Shown here: piece by piece, positions 55,701 through 63,511 of the stretch
Position numbering within the stretch: position 1 is the first letter of the stretch
How the letters are laid out: each line of letters begins with the position of its first letter
Notes under the pieces: model-generated
What the model saw: only the letters and a program-made list of their open reading frames with translations
Databases searched by the model: none
What the model was told of the DNA's origin: nothing
Position numbers and translations under genes: made by a program
Source of the DNA: Scytonema sp. UIC 10036
Lineage (GTDB): Bacteria; Cyanobacteriota; Cyanobacteriia; Cyanobacteriales; Nostocaceae
Length of the DNA: 64,000 bases
Direction: 5' to 3'
Assembly: GCF_009725235.1 (NCBI RefSeq)
Contig: NZ_WJFC01000009.1
Location: forward strand, 62,001 to 126,000

Positions 55701-57343
55701 TTTATATACTGCGTTCCTTGTCCTGGGAACATAAACACAATAGGTTGAACCTTGGGTTCTTGAATAGCTGTAAAGACTTGTTTGGGATCTAGAGTCACCA
55801 ACGCAGACACAGCATCTTTATGGTTCTGACAAACAAGCATCTGTCTATGGCTAAAGGCTCTCCGACCCACCTGTAGTGTGTAAGCCACATCAGCGAGGTT
55901 AAAATTAGGGTTTTGCTTTAAATGCTCTGCTAAATTAGCAGTAGCATTGTCTAAAGCTGAGGGTGTTTTAGCTGAAAGTACCAGCAGATGGTAGGGTCTA
56001 GATCTTCCAAAAGCCTTAACAGTAGGAGGTTCTTCAAGAACAACGTGTACATTAGTTCCGCCAATGCCAAAAGAACTAACCCCAGCCCGGAGAGGATTTC
56101 CATTGCTTTCCCACTTAAAAAGCTTATTATTGACGTAGAAAGGACTGTTCGCAAAGTCGATTTTAGAATTAGGCTGCTCGAAGTGCAGGCTGGGCGGTAT
56201 CAACTTATGTTTGAGAGCAAGTATTGTTTTGATAAGACCAGCAACACCAGCGGCTGCATTCAAATGTCCGATATTGCTTTTAACTGAACCAAGCGCACAG
56301 AAACCTTTTTTTTGGGTACTGGCTCGAAAAGCTTTTGTCAATGCAGCGATTTCAATGGGATCGCCTAAGGTAGTTCCAGTGCCGTGAGCTTCAATATAAG
56401 TTACTGTTTCGGGTTCAACTTTGGCAACTGCAAGAGCCTCTGCAATCACCTGTGCTTGACCATCTACACTTGGTGCTGTATATCCAACTTTTAAAGAACC
56501 ATCGTTATTGATAGCTGAACCCTTAATTACTGCATGGATGTAGTCTCCATCAGAAAGAGCATCCTCCAAACGTTTTAGAACAACTATTCCTACACCGCTA
56601 CCACCAACAGTCCCCTGTGCCTTCTCATCAAAAGCTCTGCAATGTCCATCAGGAGAAGCAACTCCTCCCTCATGATATAACTCACCAGATTTTTGTGGAA
56701 TGCCGATTGAAACACCACCAGCCAAAGCCATATCACATTCGCCCATTAGCAAAGATTGACAAGCGATGTGAACAGCAACTAAGGATGTAGAACAAGCAGT
56801 TTGAACTGTATAACTGGGTCCTTTTAAGTTTAATTTGTAAGAAACTCGCGTGGCTAAGTAGTCTTTATCACTACTAATCATAGCCTGGAAAGTACCTACC
56901 GATTCAATAAAATCGCGGTTTGAATAAAGGTTTAACAACCCATAGCTGTTCATGCTGGTACCAGCATAAACACCTATTGCTCCTTCGTATGTTTCCGAGT
57001 TATAACCAACACTTTCAAGAACTTCCCACGAACACTCTAAAAAAAGTCGATGTTGTGGATCCATCATTTCGGCTTCTTTTGGACTAAAGCCAAAGAATGA
57101 AGCATCAAACAGGTCAATATCTTCCAACACACCTTTTGCTTTGACAAAGTTGGGTTGGTTCATTATGTGAGGAGGTATGTCTAAGGTTTCCAGTTCTTGT
57201 AATGTAAAAAAAGAAATACTTTCCACCCCATCCTGCAGATTCTGCCAAAACTGATTAATATTTTTAGCACCTGGAAAACGACCATTGAAGCCAATAATGG
57301 CTATAGATGTATTGTTATGAGCTAAACTATCCCCGTTATTCAT
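52796..57343 (-). CDS. Type I polyketide synthase module KS-AT-KR-ACP
   Basis: The 1515-residue product has a ketosynthase (~10-440; Cys in 'VQTACSTSLVAVH' near 183, His in 'EAHGTGT' and 'SNIGHLNAAAG') and an acyltransferase (~530-840; 'GHSIGEYVAACLSG' near 630, with 'HAFH' near 727, which points to malonyl-CoA). A ketoreductase (structural half ~930-1130; NADPH loop 'TGGLGGIG' near 1163; Ser-Tyr-Asn triad in 'LCSSLNSILGG...DYCAANAF') and an ACP ('GGHSLLATQV' near 1485) complete it. It lacks DH, ER and MT, so it should add a beta-hydroxy two-carbon unit. It starts 17 bases after the upstream NRPS gene, so the two are coupled. Confidence 0.92.
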   Translation of the reverse strand: MNNGDSLAHNNTSIAIIGFNGRFPGAKNINQFWQNLQDGVESISFFTLQELETLDIPPHIMNQPNFVKAKGVLEDIDLFDASFFGFSPKEAEMMDPQHRLFLECSWEVLESVGYNSETYEGAIGVYAGTSMNSYGLLNLYSNRDFIESVGTFQAMISSDKDYLATRVSYKLNLKGPSYTVQTACSTSLVAVHIACQSLLMGECDMALAGGVSIGIPQKSGELYHEGGVASPDGHCRAFDEKAQGTVGGSGVGIVVLKRLEDALSDGDYIHAVIKGSAINNDGSLKVGYTAPSVDGQAQVIAEALAVAKVEPETVTYIEAHGTGTTLGDPIEIAALTKAFRASTQKKGFCALGSVKSNIGHLNAAAGVAGLIKTILALKHKLIPPSLHFEQPNSKIDFANSPFYVNNKLFKWESNGNPLRAGVSSFGIGGTNVHVVLEEPPTVKAFGRSRPYHLLVLSAKTPSALDNATANLAEHLKQNPNFNLADVAYTLQVGRRAFSHRQMLVCQNHKDAVSALVTLDPKQVFTAIQEPKVQPIVFMFPGQGTQYINMASELYQVEPTFCKHVAHCSEFLKPYLGVDLRDILYPKEEEAEEAKQKLNQTFITQPALFTIEYALAKLWIEWGVHPQAMIGHSIGEYVAACLSGVFSLEDALLLVSARGRLMQELPNGAMLAVSLLENEVYSYLGKELSLAAVNSPSLCVISGSIDAVNQLSHLLTEKGVACYRLHTSHAFHSEMVEAILLPFLEQFKKITLKAPKIPYVSNVTGTWITATEATDASYWGRHLRQTVRFAEGVATLLQQPGQILLEVGSGRTLSTLIGQQPQVDEQQLVLSSLRHPKEQGSDIAFLLNTMGKLWLAGVEIDWFNFSAGERRQRIPLPTYPFEKQRYWIEAQSKPVPITQTQKTSYKLEPNIADWFYAPVWKQSVPLQPVENDKLKEKKSRWLIFIDEYGLGDAIAKRLEQEGQDIIIVKVGEQFAKLSDRAYSINPQQRDDYDALLKHLDVLNYTPQKIVHLWGITSHNQTLLAIDSWEASQALGFYSLLFLTQAIGDITDALQAFVITNNLYNIIGDEQLYPEKATVIGASKVIEQEYLNITCRSIDVIFPQLPKQQEKLVGQIVAEFTAQSTDLAVAYRGNHRWVKKFEAVHLETADTKKTRLRQGGVYLITGGLGGIGLSLAEYLAQTVQAKLVLTGRSCLPEKDKWEQWLLTHEHRDTISQKIEKIQVLEQLGAEVLVSNADVTKAEQMQALKTQIYERFGEIHGIIHAAGIAGGGIIQLKTSLAASSVLAPKVKGTLVLDTIFQNEKLDFLVLCSSLNSILGGLGQVDYCAANAFLDEFAHSNYCKQKPLTISINWCGWQDVGMLVNTAVPEELKRRRQEDIDEAMTPKEGVNAFSRILQSGLPQIVVSKRDLETTIQQSYSKFDFEKELVNIQKELELVNVPTQIHSRPQLGNNYVAPRTSVEQTIANIWQQLLGIEQVGIYDNFFELGGHSLLATQVISRVREAFQIDLSIRKLLEDST

Positions 57344-57360
57344 ATTAATATCCTTAAACT

Positions 57361-60300
57361 TTAAAGCCTTTTTGTTACTCGAGAATTTTGTCTAAAATCC
57401 TTTTGTTTATTTATAGAATTCGCTCGATTTTGTGCTCTGCTATGGCTTTTCTGCAAAGAATTTTGCTCATCTTGTTCTTGTTTTAAATATTTTGATAAGG
57501 AACTGATATTTGGATATTTAAATAGTTCCATTATTGATATATCTTTGTTAAAAACATTTTGCAGTTTTGTATGAATTTCAACCACAAGTAATGAGTGACC
57601 GCCGAGATCGAAGAAATTGTCATGAATACCGACTTTTTCTACATTAAGCACTTCTTGCCAAATAGCAGCAATGGTTCTCTCCACTTCACTAGTCGGCGCA
57701 ACATAATCTCCCGTTAACTTTAAGCAAATATCAGTGGAATTTTGCAAAGCTTTGTAATCCAGTTTACCGTGAGGAGTTACAGGGAGTGACTCTAGATTCA
57801 CAAAGGCTGATGGAATCATGTAATTGGGTAGTTTTTGCTCTAAGAAACTGCGTAAACTATTGTCAGTATACATTTCACGCTTAGTCACCACGTAAGCTAC
57901 CAGGCGTTTGTCTCCAGCCGCATCTTCACGAACTAGCACTGCAACTTCCTTAACAGATAAGTGTTGGCGCACTACAGCCTCAATCTCTCCTAATTCAATA
58001 CGGTAGCCGCGAATTTTAACCTGATGATCCAAGCGGCCAAGGAACTTAATGTTTCCATCTGGTAAGTAACAAGCTAAATCTCCAGTTTTGTAAAGGCGAG
58101 TTCCTGCTTCTTCACTAAAGGGGTTGGGGATAAATTTTTCAGCAGTCAAGTCGGGCTTGTTGAGATAAGCTCGAGTTAAGCTTGCACCACTAACGTAAAG
58201 GTCTGCGGGAACTCCTACAGGAACAGGTTGTAAGTGCGAGTCTAACAAGTAGATTTGGGTATTAGGTATAGGACGACCTATTGGAACTGTTGAAGCAGGC
58301 TTATTAACTAAGTCTTTTTCTAGCCGATTAGTTAACACTCCTACAGTGGTTTCTGTTGGACCATAGTGGTTGAAGATCGTGCAGTTGGGAGCTAGTAATT
58401 GAAACCGTTGCGCCCAAGCCCAAGATAAACTTTCACCTCCAAGAAGTAACCAATGATTTGGAAGAATTTTCTCTGGGTTAGATGATGATATCTGTAGAGC
58501 TGCAAGGTGAGAAGGAGCGATCTTGAGGCAATCAATGTGATGAAGATAGAAGTAATCACCTATTGCCCTAGAATCGTAGATGAGCTTTTGGGAAAGCACA
58601 TGGAGACAACCACTTGTACACAACGAAGGAAAAACAACAGATAGGCATGAATCTACTGTAAGTGGCTGAACCATAGCAAAGTTGTTTGCACCAGGCGTAA
58701 TTTCCACGCGATCTAGAATGCCATTCACATAATTCATTAGCTGTTTGTGTTCAACTGTTACTCCCTTGGGTTTCCCTGTTGAACCTGAAGTGTAGACAAT
58801 ATACGCTAAATTATCTGCTGTCAATTGAGTTGTTAGATTATCTTTACTTTCTTGGGCACTGATTTTCCAATCTGTATCTAAGCAAATCACCCTAGCCTTA
58901 TGCTCAGGAAGCTGCATTAGCAAATATTTTTGAGTTACTAGTAATGAACAATTAATATCTTGCAGTATGTATGTCAGACGATCTTTGGGGAAGGTTGGGT
59001 CTAAAGGTACGTAAACCCCACCTGCTTTGAGGATACCCAGTAGCCCTACTAACATATCTAGCGATCGCTCTATGCAAATCCCGACAAGTACTTCTGGTTT
59101 TACACCTACCTTCTGTAAATAATGTCCTAGTTGATTGGCACGACAGTTTAGCTCCTGGTAAGTCAGTTGCTCGTCTTCAAAAACTACTGCAACAGCATCG
59201 GGAGTCTGTTCTGCTTGAGCTTCAAATAGCTGATGGACAAGAACATTGTTGGGATAATTTCTTTGGGTGTTATTCCACTCCACCAGTAGCTGATGACGCT
59301 CAGCTTCAGTCAGTAGAGGCAATGCCGAAACTTTTTGTTCTGGAGTAGCAACAATACCCTCTAGCAAGGTCTGGTAGTGACCTAGCATTTGAGTAATAGT
59401 ATTCTTATCAAATATATCTGTATTATACTCAACTAACGCAGTCAGTTCTTCTTTTGTCTCGCTTACCAATAGAGTTAAGTCACGTTTTGCTGTCTTGTTA
59501 TTAACTTCTAAGAAATCCAGAGTTAAACCTGTAGGTTGTAAAGTAGGAATTGAAATGTTGTCAAGGGCAAACATAACTTGAAATAATGGGTTTCGACTCT
59601 GGTCTCGTTCTGGCTTTAAAGCCTCCACCAATTTTTCAAACGGTAGATCCTGGTGATCGTAAGCTTCTAAGGTCACCTTGCGAACTTGACTAAGTAACTT
59701 TCGAAAACATGGGTTACCTGAAAAATTAGTGCATAGAACCAAAGTGTTGACAAAAAAACCAATTAGTCCCTCAGTTTCGGCTTGATTCCTGTTAGCAATG
59801 GGAGTACCTACAATTATGTTTTCCTGATTGGTATAGCGGTACAGCAGAGTCTGAAAGGCTGCTAATAACGTCATAAACAAAGTACTCCCTTCCTGATGAC
59901 TCAGTGCCCGGAGAGATTCAGATAAAGAAGTAGGCAGTACTAAGGATTGGCGTGCGCCCTTAAAGCTTTGTATAGCAGGTCGAGGTTGAACCATGGGCAA
60001 TTCCAGCACATGGGGAACACCATTTAGCTGTTGTTTCCAATAAGCGAGTTGTTTCTCCAGAACCTCACCCTGTAACCATTCCCGCTGCCAAACAGCGAAG
60101 TCTGCGTATTGAATGGGAAGCTCAGATAATGGTGAGGGCTTTCCAGTACAGAAGTTTTCGTAGAGTACTGCAATTTCCCGGATTAGCACTGCTGTAGACC
60201 AAGCGTCCGAGATGATATGATGCATATTTAGAAGTAGTACATACTCCATATCAAAAACTTGTAGCAGTGTCGCTTGCAGCAATGGACCTTTTGTCAAATC

Positions 60301-60750
60301 AAAGGGATGTTGGGACTCTGCAGTAGTCAGCCGTAGGACTTCAGCTTCACGCTCGATTTTTGGTAAAGCTCGAAGGTCTACTTCTTTCAGTGAAAACGGC
60401 TGATTCGGAGATATGACCTGTACAAGTTGCCCGTTAATAATTGAAAAAGTTGTTCGCAAAATTTCATGACGCCTTAAAATTTCGTTGAGACTTTGATAAA
60501 GTGCAGTGCAATTAAGCGAACCTGTAAGGCGTATAGCAGCAAGATTATTGTAAACACAGTTACCAGGGTTTAGCTGGTCGATAAACCATAGCCGTTCTTG
60601 AGCAAAGGACAAGGAACAGAAGTTAGTTTTGCTCCTTCGAGGGATTATTTCTTTTCTTAAAGTATTTACGCCCTTCTTCTTAAGTTGTCCTGCAAGAAGT
60701 GTAAGTTTTTCTGGCGAAAGAGCAGTAATGCGTTTAGATAAATCGCTCAT
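57361..60750 (-). CDS. Single-module NRPS C-A-PCP with docking-like tail
   Basis: The 1129-residue product has a C domain (~45-470; 'HHIISDAWS', with Ala in place of the usual Gly after Asp), an A domain (~490-990; core 'YTSGSTGKPKG' near 660; 'QPLTVDSCLSVVF' and 'CLKIAPSHLAAL'; readable code about D-S-S-K-L-G-H-V, unassigned) and a PCP ('GGHSLLVVEI' near 1055). The last ~50 residues are charged, with 'SRAQNRANSINKQK', resembling the C-terminal tails of cyanobacterial NRPSs that hand over to a PKS. The KS gene follows 17 bases later, which fits. It is the first large gene of the core operon; about 770 bases upstream lie MbtH and the dead thioesterase. Confidence 0.9.
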   Translation of the reverse strand: MSDLSKRITALSPEKLTLLAGQLKKKGVNTLRKEIIPRRSKTNFCSLSFAQERLWFIDQLNPGNCVYNNLAAIRLTGSLNCTALYQSLNEILRRHEILRTTFSIINGQLVQVISPNQPFSLKEVDLRALPKIEREAEVLRLTTAESQHPFDLTKGPLLQATLLQVFDMEYVLLLNMHHIISDAWSTAVLIREIAVLYENFCTGKPSPLSELPIQYADFAVWQREWLQGEVLEKQLAYWKQQLNGVPHVLELPMVQPRPAIQSFKGARQSLVLPTSLSESLRALSHQEGSTLFMTLLAAFQTLLYRYTNQENIIVGTPIANRNQAETEGLIGFFVNTLVLCTNFSGNPCFRKLLSQVRKVTLEAYDHQDLPFEKLVEALKPERDQSRNPLFQVMFALDNISIPTLQPTGLTLDFLEVNNKTAKRDLTLLVSETKEELTALVEYNTDIFDKNTITQMLGHYQTLLEGIVATPEQKVSALPLLTEAERHQLLVEWNNTQRNYPNNVLVHQLFEAQAEQTPDAVAVVFEDEQLTYQELNCRANQLGHYLQKVGVKPEVLVGICIERSLDMLVGLLGILKAGGVYVPLDPTFPKDRLTYILQDINCSLLVTQKYLLMQLPEHKARVICLDTDWKISAQESKDNLTTQLTADNLAYIVYTSGSTGKPKGVTVEHKQLMNYVNGILDRVEITPGANNFAMVQPLTVDSCLSVVFPSLCTSGCLHVLSQKLIYDSRAIGDYFYLHHIDCLKIAPSHLAALQISSSNPEKILPNHWLLLGGESLSWAWAQRFQLLAPNCTIFNHYGPTETTVGVLTNRLEKDLVNKPASTVPIGRPIPNTQIYLLDSHLQPVPVGVPADLYVSGASLTRAYLNKPDLTAEKFIPNPFSEEAGTRLYKTGDLACYLPDGNIKFLGRLDHQVKIRGYRIELGEIEAVVRQHLSVKEVAVLVREDAAGDKRLVAYVVTKREMYTDNSLRSFLEQKLPNYMIPSAFVNLESLPVTPHGKLDYKALQNSTDICLKLTGDYVAPTSEVERTIAAIWQEVLNVEKVGIHDNFFDLGGHSLLVVEIHTKLQNVFNKDISIMELFKYPNISSLSKYLKQEQDEQNSLQKSHSRAQNRANSINKQKDFRQNSRVTKRL

Positions 60751-61050
60751 TTTTCCCTTTTTTTTACTTATAAAGCTTTCTAATTTAGAGAGATTAGTAA
60801 TTTTAGGAATTACCTCGAATTCTTCAAAAAATACTTAACAAAAAAATTCCGTCTCCAACAAGAAAAAAGTATGGCTGTTCACCCCTACGACTGATTCATA
60901 TGTTGCAAACATTTTTGAAATTCGTGTTAGCTTCTTAATAATTGCATCTTATCAGACACTAATGGTTAAATGGAAGCTTTGAATGTATTTCTTGAGAAAG
61001 AGATTGCAGCAAAAGTGATTGGGCTGAATGTAGGAAGAAACGATCGCCCC

Positions 61051-61392
61051 TCAACTTCGTAGTGAGAAGGCAAAGTTTGTTTGAAGCTGCCAAGCTTGAA
61101 CACGATCCCTACTTACTGTCCGATCTTGTAAGCCATTAAAAGCAGTAATAGCGCAGTCTAGAGGAGTTTTTGAAGCATAAACGTATGTTTCGATAACGCT
61201 AAAATTTGCACGCAGGATAGGAATAAGTGTCTGCATTAACTCACTGTTCCTAGTATAGCAAAAGACTTACCATTGAGGCGGCATAGTTCCGAAAGAAATT
61301 TAGAGTTTGGTCAGGTGTAAATAAGTGGATCTGTATCGGGAATTTGAGGAGCACGGCTAGCAGATACAAATAAGTAAACAGGAACTTTATAA
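61051..61392 (-). pseudogene. Decayed type II thioesterase
   Basis: Three pieces of a GrsT-like type II thioesterase can be read in order on the minus strand: 'VPVYLFVSASRAPQIPDTDP', then (after an in-frame TGA near 61320) 'PNSKFLSELCRLNGKSFAI', then (after a one-base frameshift near 61255) 'RNSELMQTLIPILRANFSV', 'IETYVY' and 'PLDCAITAFNGLQDR'. The piece with the active-site GHSMG Ser is missing, and so is the C-terminal 'GDHFF' His region. The 5' side is cut by palindromic repeats at 61421. Type II thioesterases clear misloaded carrier proteins in NRPS/PKS systems. Confidence 0.75.
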
Positions 61393-61420
61393 TACCAATT
61401 TAATATGAAGTTGCACATTA

Positions 61421-61543
61421 TTTTTACCCCTCCTAACCTCCCCTTATAAAGGGGAGGAAAAGAAATTTCCTGTTTCCCCCCTTTATAAGGGGGGATTAAG
61501 GGGGGTAAAGTATAGATGTCAGGGGGGATTAAGGGGGGTAAAG
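61421..61543. repeat. Palindromic CCCCTTATAAAGGGG repeat cluster
   Basis: CCTCCCCTTATAAAGGGGAGG is followed by CCCCCCTTTATAAGGGGGG and two direct copies of GGGGGGATTAAGGGGGGTAA. It lies at the broken 5' end of the thioesterase pseudogene and is probably what interrupted it. A related palindrome is at 62831. Confidence 0.75.
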
Positions 61544-61706
61544 AGATATGTCACAGATGGTGGAGTTTTTTCTATGCATCTTCATCTGAAAACGGTATAA
61601 GCTGTTACGCCTATAAGTTGCACTATGGATTAATGAGATGGCTTGACGCTTTTGTTCAAAGTTTAAAATGTGCAAACTTTTATAGGCGACAGCTTACCAA
61701 ATAAAG

Positions 61707-61937
61707 CTACACTGTTTTGTTGTAAGCGGCTTCTTCCATCCTCTTTCGTAGGCTGAGTGGCCTCATGTCAGTCCACACTTGCTTAATGTATTCTAAACAT
61801 TCTGGTTTAAGACCACTTTTGCCCACATCTTGCCAACCTAAAGGGTTTTCTCGCTCGGCAGGCCAGATGGAATACTGTTCTTCGTGATTAACTACAACCT
61901 TGTAGATTGTAGTGTCTTCCCTTTCGTCTCTATTCAT
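61707..61937 (-). CDS. MbtH-family NRPS accessory protein
   Basis: The 76-residue product carries the MbtH signature: '[21 protein letters not shown]', with Ser and Trp in the S-x-W-P motif, 'GWQDVG', and '[18 protein letters not shown]', which matches the W-T-D-x-R-P-x-S-L family ending. MbtH proteins bind the A domain and are often required for folding or activity. Its location upstream of five NRPS/PKS genes on the same strand supports one functional cluster. The ~770-base gap to the first NRPS gene contains the dead thioesterase, so a separate transcript is possible. Confidence 0.93.
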   Translation of the reverse strand: MNRDEREDTTIYKVVVNHEEQYSIWPAERENPLGWQDVGKSGLKPECLEYIKQVWTDMRPLSLRKRMEEAAYNKTV

Positions 61938-62040
61938 ACGCTTATTTGAAGAAAGTTGTTGAACTTCTTGTAAAAGTTGAAAATTTCCATTTGCAAAGGT
62001 TTATTGATATAAAATCTGCAATCTACAGTACAGGTAGATC

Positions 62041-62367
62041 TTACTCTTGTACGATTTCTAGATGTCCTTTGCCTTTTAGCGTTTCTAGGTCAATATCTGC
62101 AATACATCGAACTTTCACGTAATTGAGAGTTAAGTTACCAACTAAATGGACTTTCCCCATTTGGCGATCAAAGTCAGCCTCTTTGAAATTGGATGCTGCT
62201 GGCTCAAGTCTGACCCCTAAGTCAGTACCTCCTTTAGTATCTGTAAATTTGATATGAACATATCCGCGATCAATACACTTTTTCAAAGCTTCGGCTGTTT
62301 TATCAGGTTGTAGGCTTGCTTCAACAGAGTGATTTCCTTTCGATAATCGTTGCACAAGTTCGTTCAT
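62041..62367 (-). CDS. Small hypothetical protein next to MbtH
   Basis: AAGGAG lies eight bases before ATG 62367 (MNELVQRLSKGNHSV), so I prefer it to the ATG two codons upstream. The 108-residue product is mixed alpha/beta, with 'KTAEALKKCIDRGYVHIKF', 'GGTDLGVRLEP' and 'KVHLVGNLTLNYVKVRCIAD'; it has no signal peptide or Cys cluster. I do not recognise the family. It lies ~100 bases upstream of MbtH on the same strand and may be co-transcribed with it. Confidence 0.7.
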   Translation of the reverse strand: MNELVQRLSKGNHSVEASLQPDKTAEALKKCIDRGYVHIKFTDTKGGTDLGVRLEPAASNFKEADFDRQMGKVHLVGNLTLNYVKVRCIADIDLETLKGKGHLEIVQE

Positions 62368-62409
62368 AATCATCTCTCCTTACTCTTTCTCAATCAGTCT
62401 TTGCTAAGT

Positions 62410-63511
62410 TGTATGAAAGGATTTACATCCCATTCATGAATTTACTTGCTGTTTTATTGCTTAAGAATCTTCACTTCACAATACTATCTGTTTATGACTT
62501 AAGATCAAATCTACCACCTTTCTTAAAAATTAACCACTTGATAATACATATTATTTTATTATTTCAAATAAATAAAATGTTAATTTTTTGTATTTTTTTT
62601 AGTGTATAATTGAAAATAATTAAACGAAACTATCAGCTAATTTTGCTTTACAAAATTAAATTGACTATATAGATAGTACTTGAATTTAACAATATTTTAC
62701 CCAAAACTTATTCCAAAATTTGTTAATTTTTTTTAATTTAAAATTTAAACAAGCTGTTGTGCATTGAGTTTCTAAATATTAGAAGGCAACAATGCTTGAT
62801 TAATAATTATATAGCCTTTCTCAGTCTAATGAGGTACACCCCCCTTTCATCCCCCCTTGGTAAGGGGGGGATGAAAGGGGGGTAATTTTTGTACCTCACT
62901 AGGTTGGAATTTGCTTGCTTTTAGCTCGATTTTATCCAATCAAGCGATATAAACCAGATTAGTGGTCAAAATATCTAGCCTGGAGCAGGAATTTTTACCC
63001 TTCTGCTTGATGCCGATGAAATTGGAAAAATTCAATATTTTGATACATACAGACTTCGGCGTATGGGAACGTGGTTTGGATGCATGGATTAGTGGGGTTT
63101 ATAAAACCTCGATTTCCTCATGCAACCTAAATCACTTCATTTTTAAGAACGTCTTGCATTCCCTTTAATGACACTGCTTCTACAATCTTAGTTTTACATT
63201 AATCCTCATGAGTTATATCAGAAAACTGAATTTAAACTAAATTTATCTATCCAAAGAAATAGTATTTTTTAGAGAATTGCCTGCGTTAAGCAATCTCAGA
63301 TTTTTCACTTATCTAATGAACATGGAAGGAGCAAATGAAGAGTATAAAATTTTAACAGTAAATGAAAAACAGGGAACTAAAATATCCTTGTTTCCTGTTC
63401 CCCGTTTCCTGTTCCCTTCTTCGTCAAAATACGCTGTAAGAACGAAGAAGAAAAGTATAAAAAATGTTAATAATCTTTTTAAAGAAATGTAGAATTGACG
63501 ATGTCAGGATA
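62410..63511. other. Gene-free 1.1-kb region with a palindromic element
   Basis: Strongly AT-rich at 62440-62800. At 62831-62897 there is an inverted repeat (GAGGTAC...GTACCTC with inner CCCCCCTTTCATCCCCCCTT arm and complement). Near 63385 there is a short 'CCTGTTCCC' direct repeat. Short frames at 62409, 62962 and 63277 show no family features. It must hold the promoter of the minus-strand 62367 gene. Confidence 0.6.

Noticed and set aside
52796..57343. A dehydratase domain between AT and KR of the PKS
   Set aside because: No HxxxGxxxxP-type motif; the segment fits the structural half of the ketoreductase.
61516..61704. 62-codon plus-strand frame
   Set aside because: It begins in the GGGGGGATTAAGG repeat and lacks any recognisable motif.
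62962..63168. 68-codon plus-strand frame
   Set aside because: No RBS, no family resemblance and AT-driven composition.
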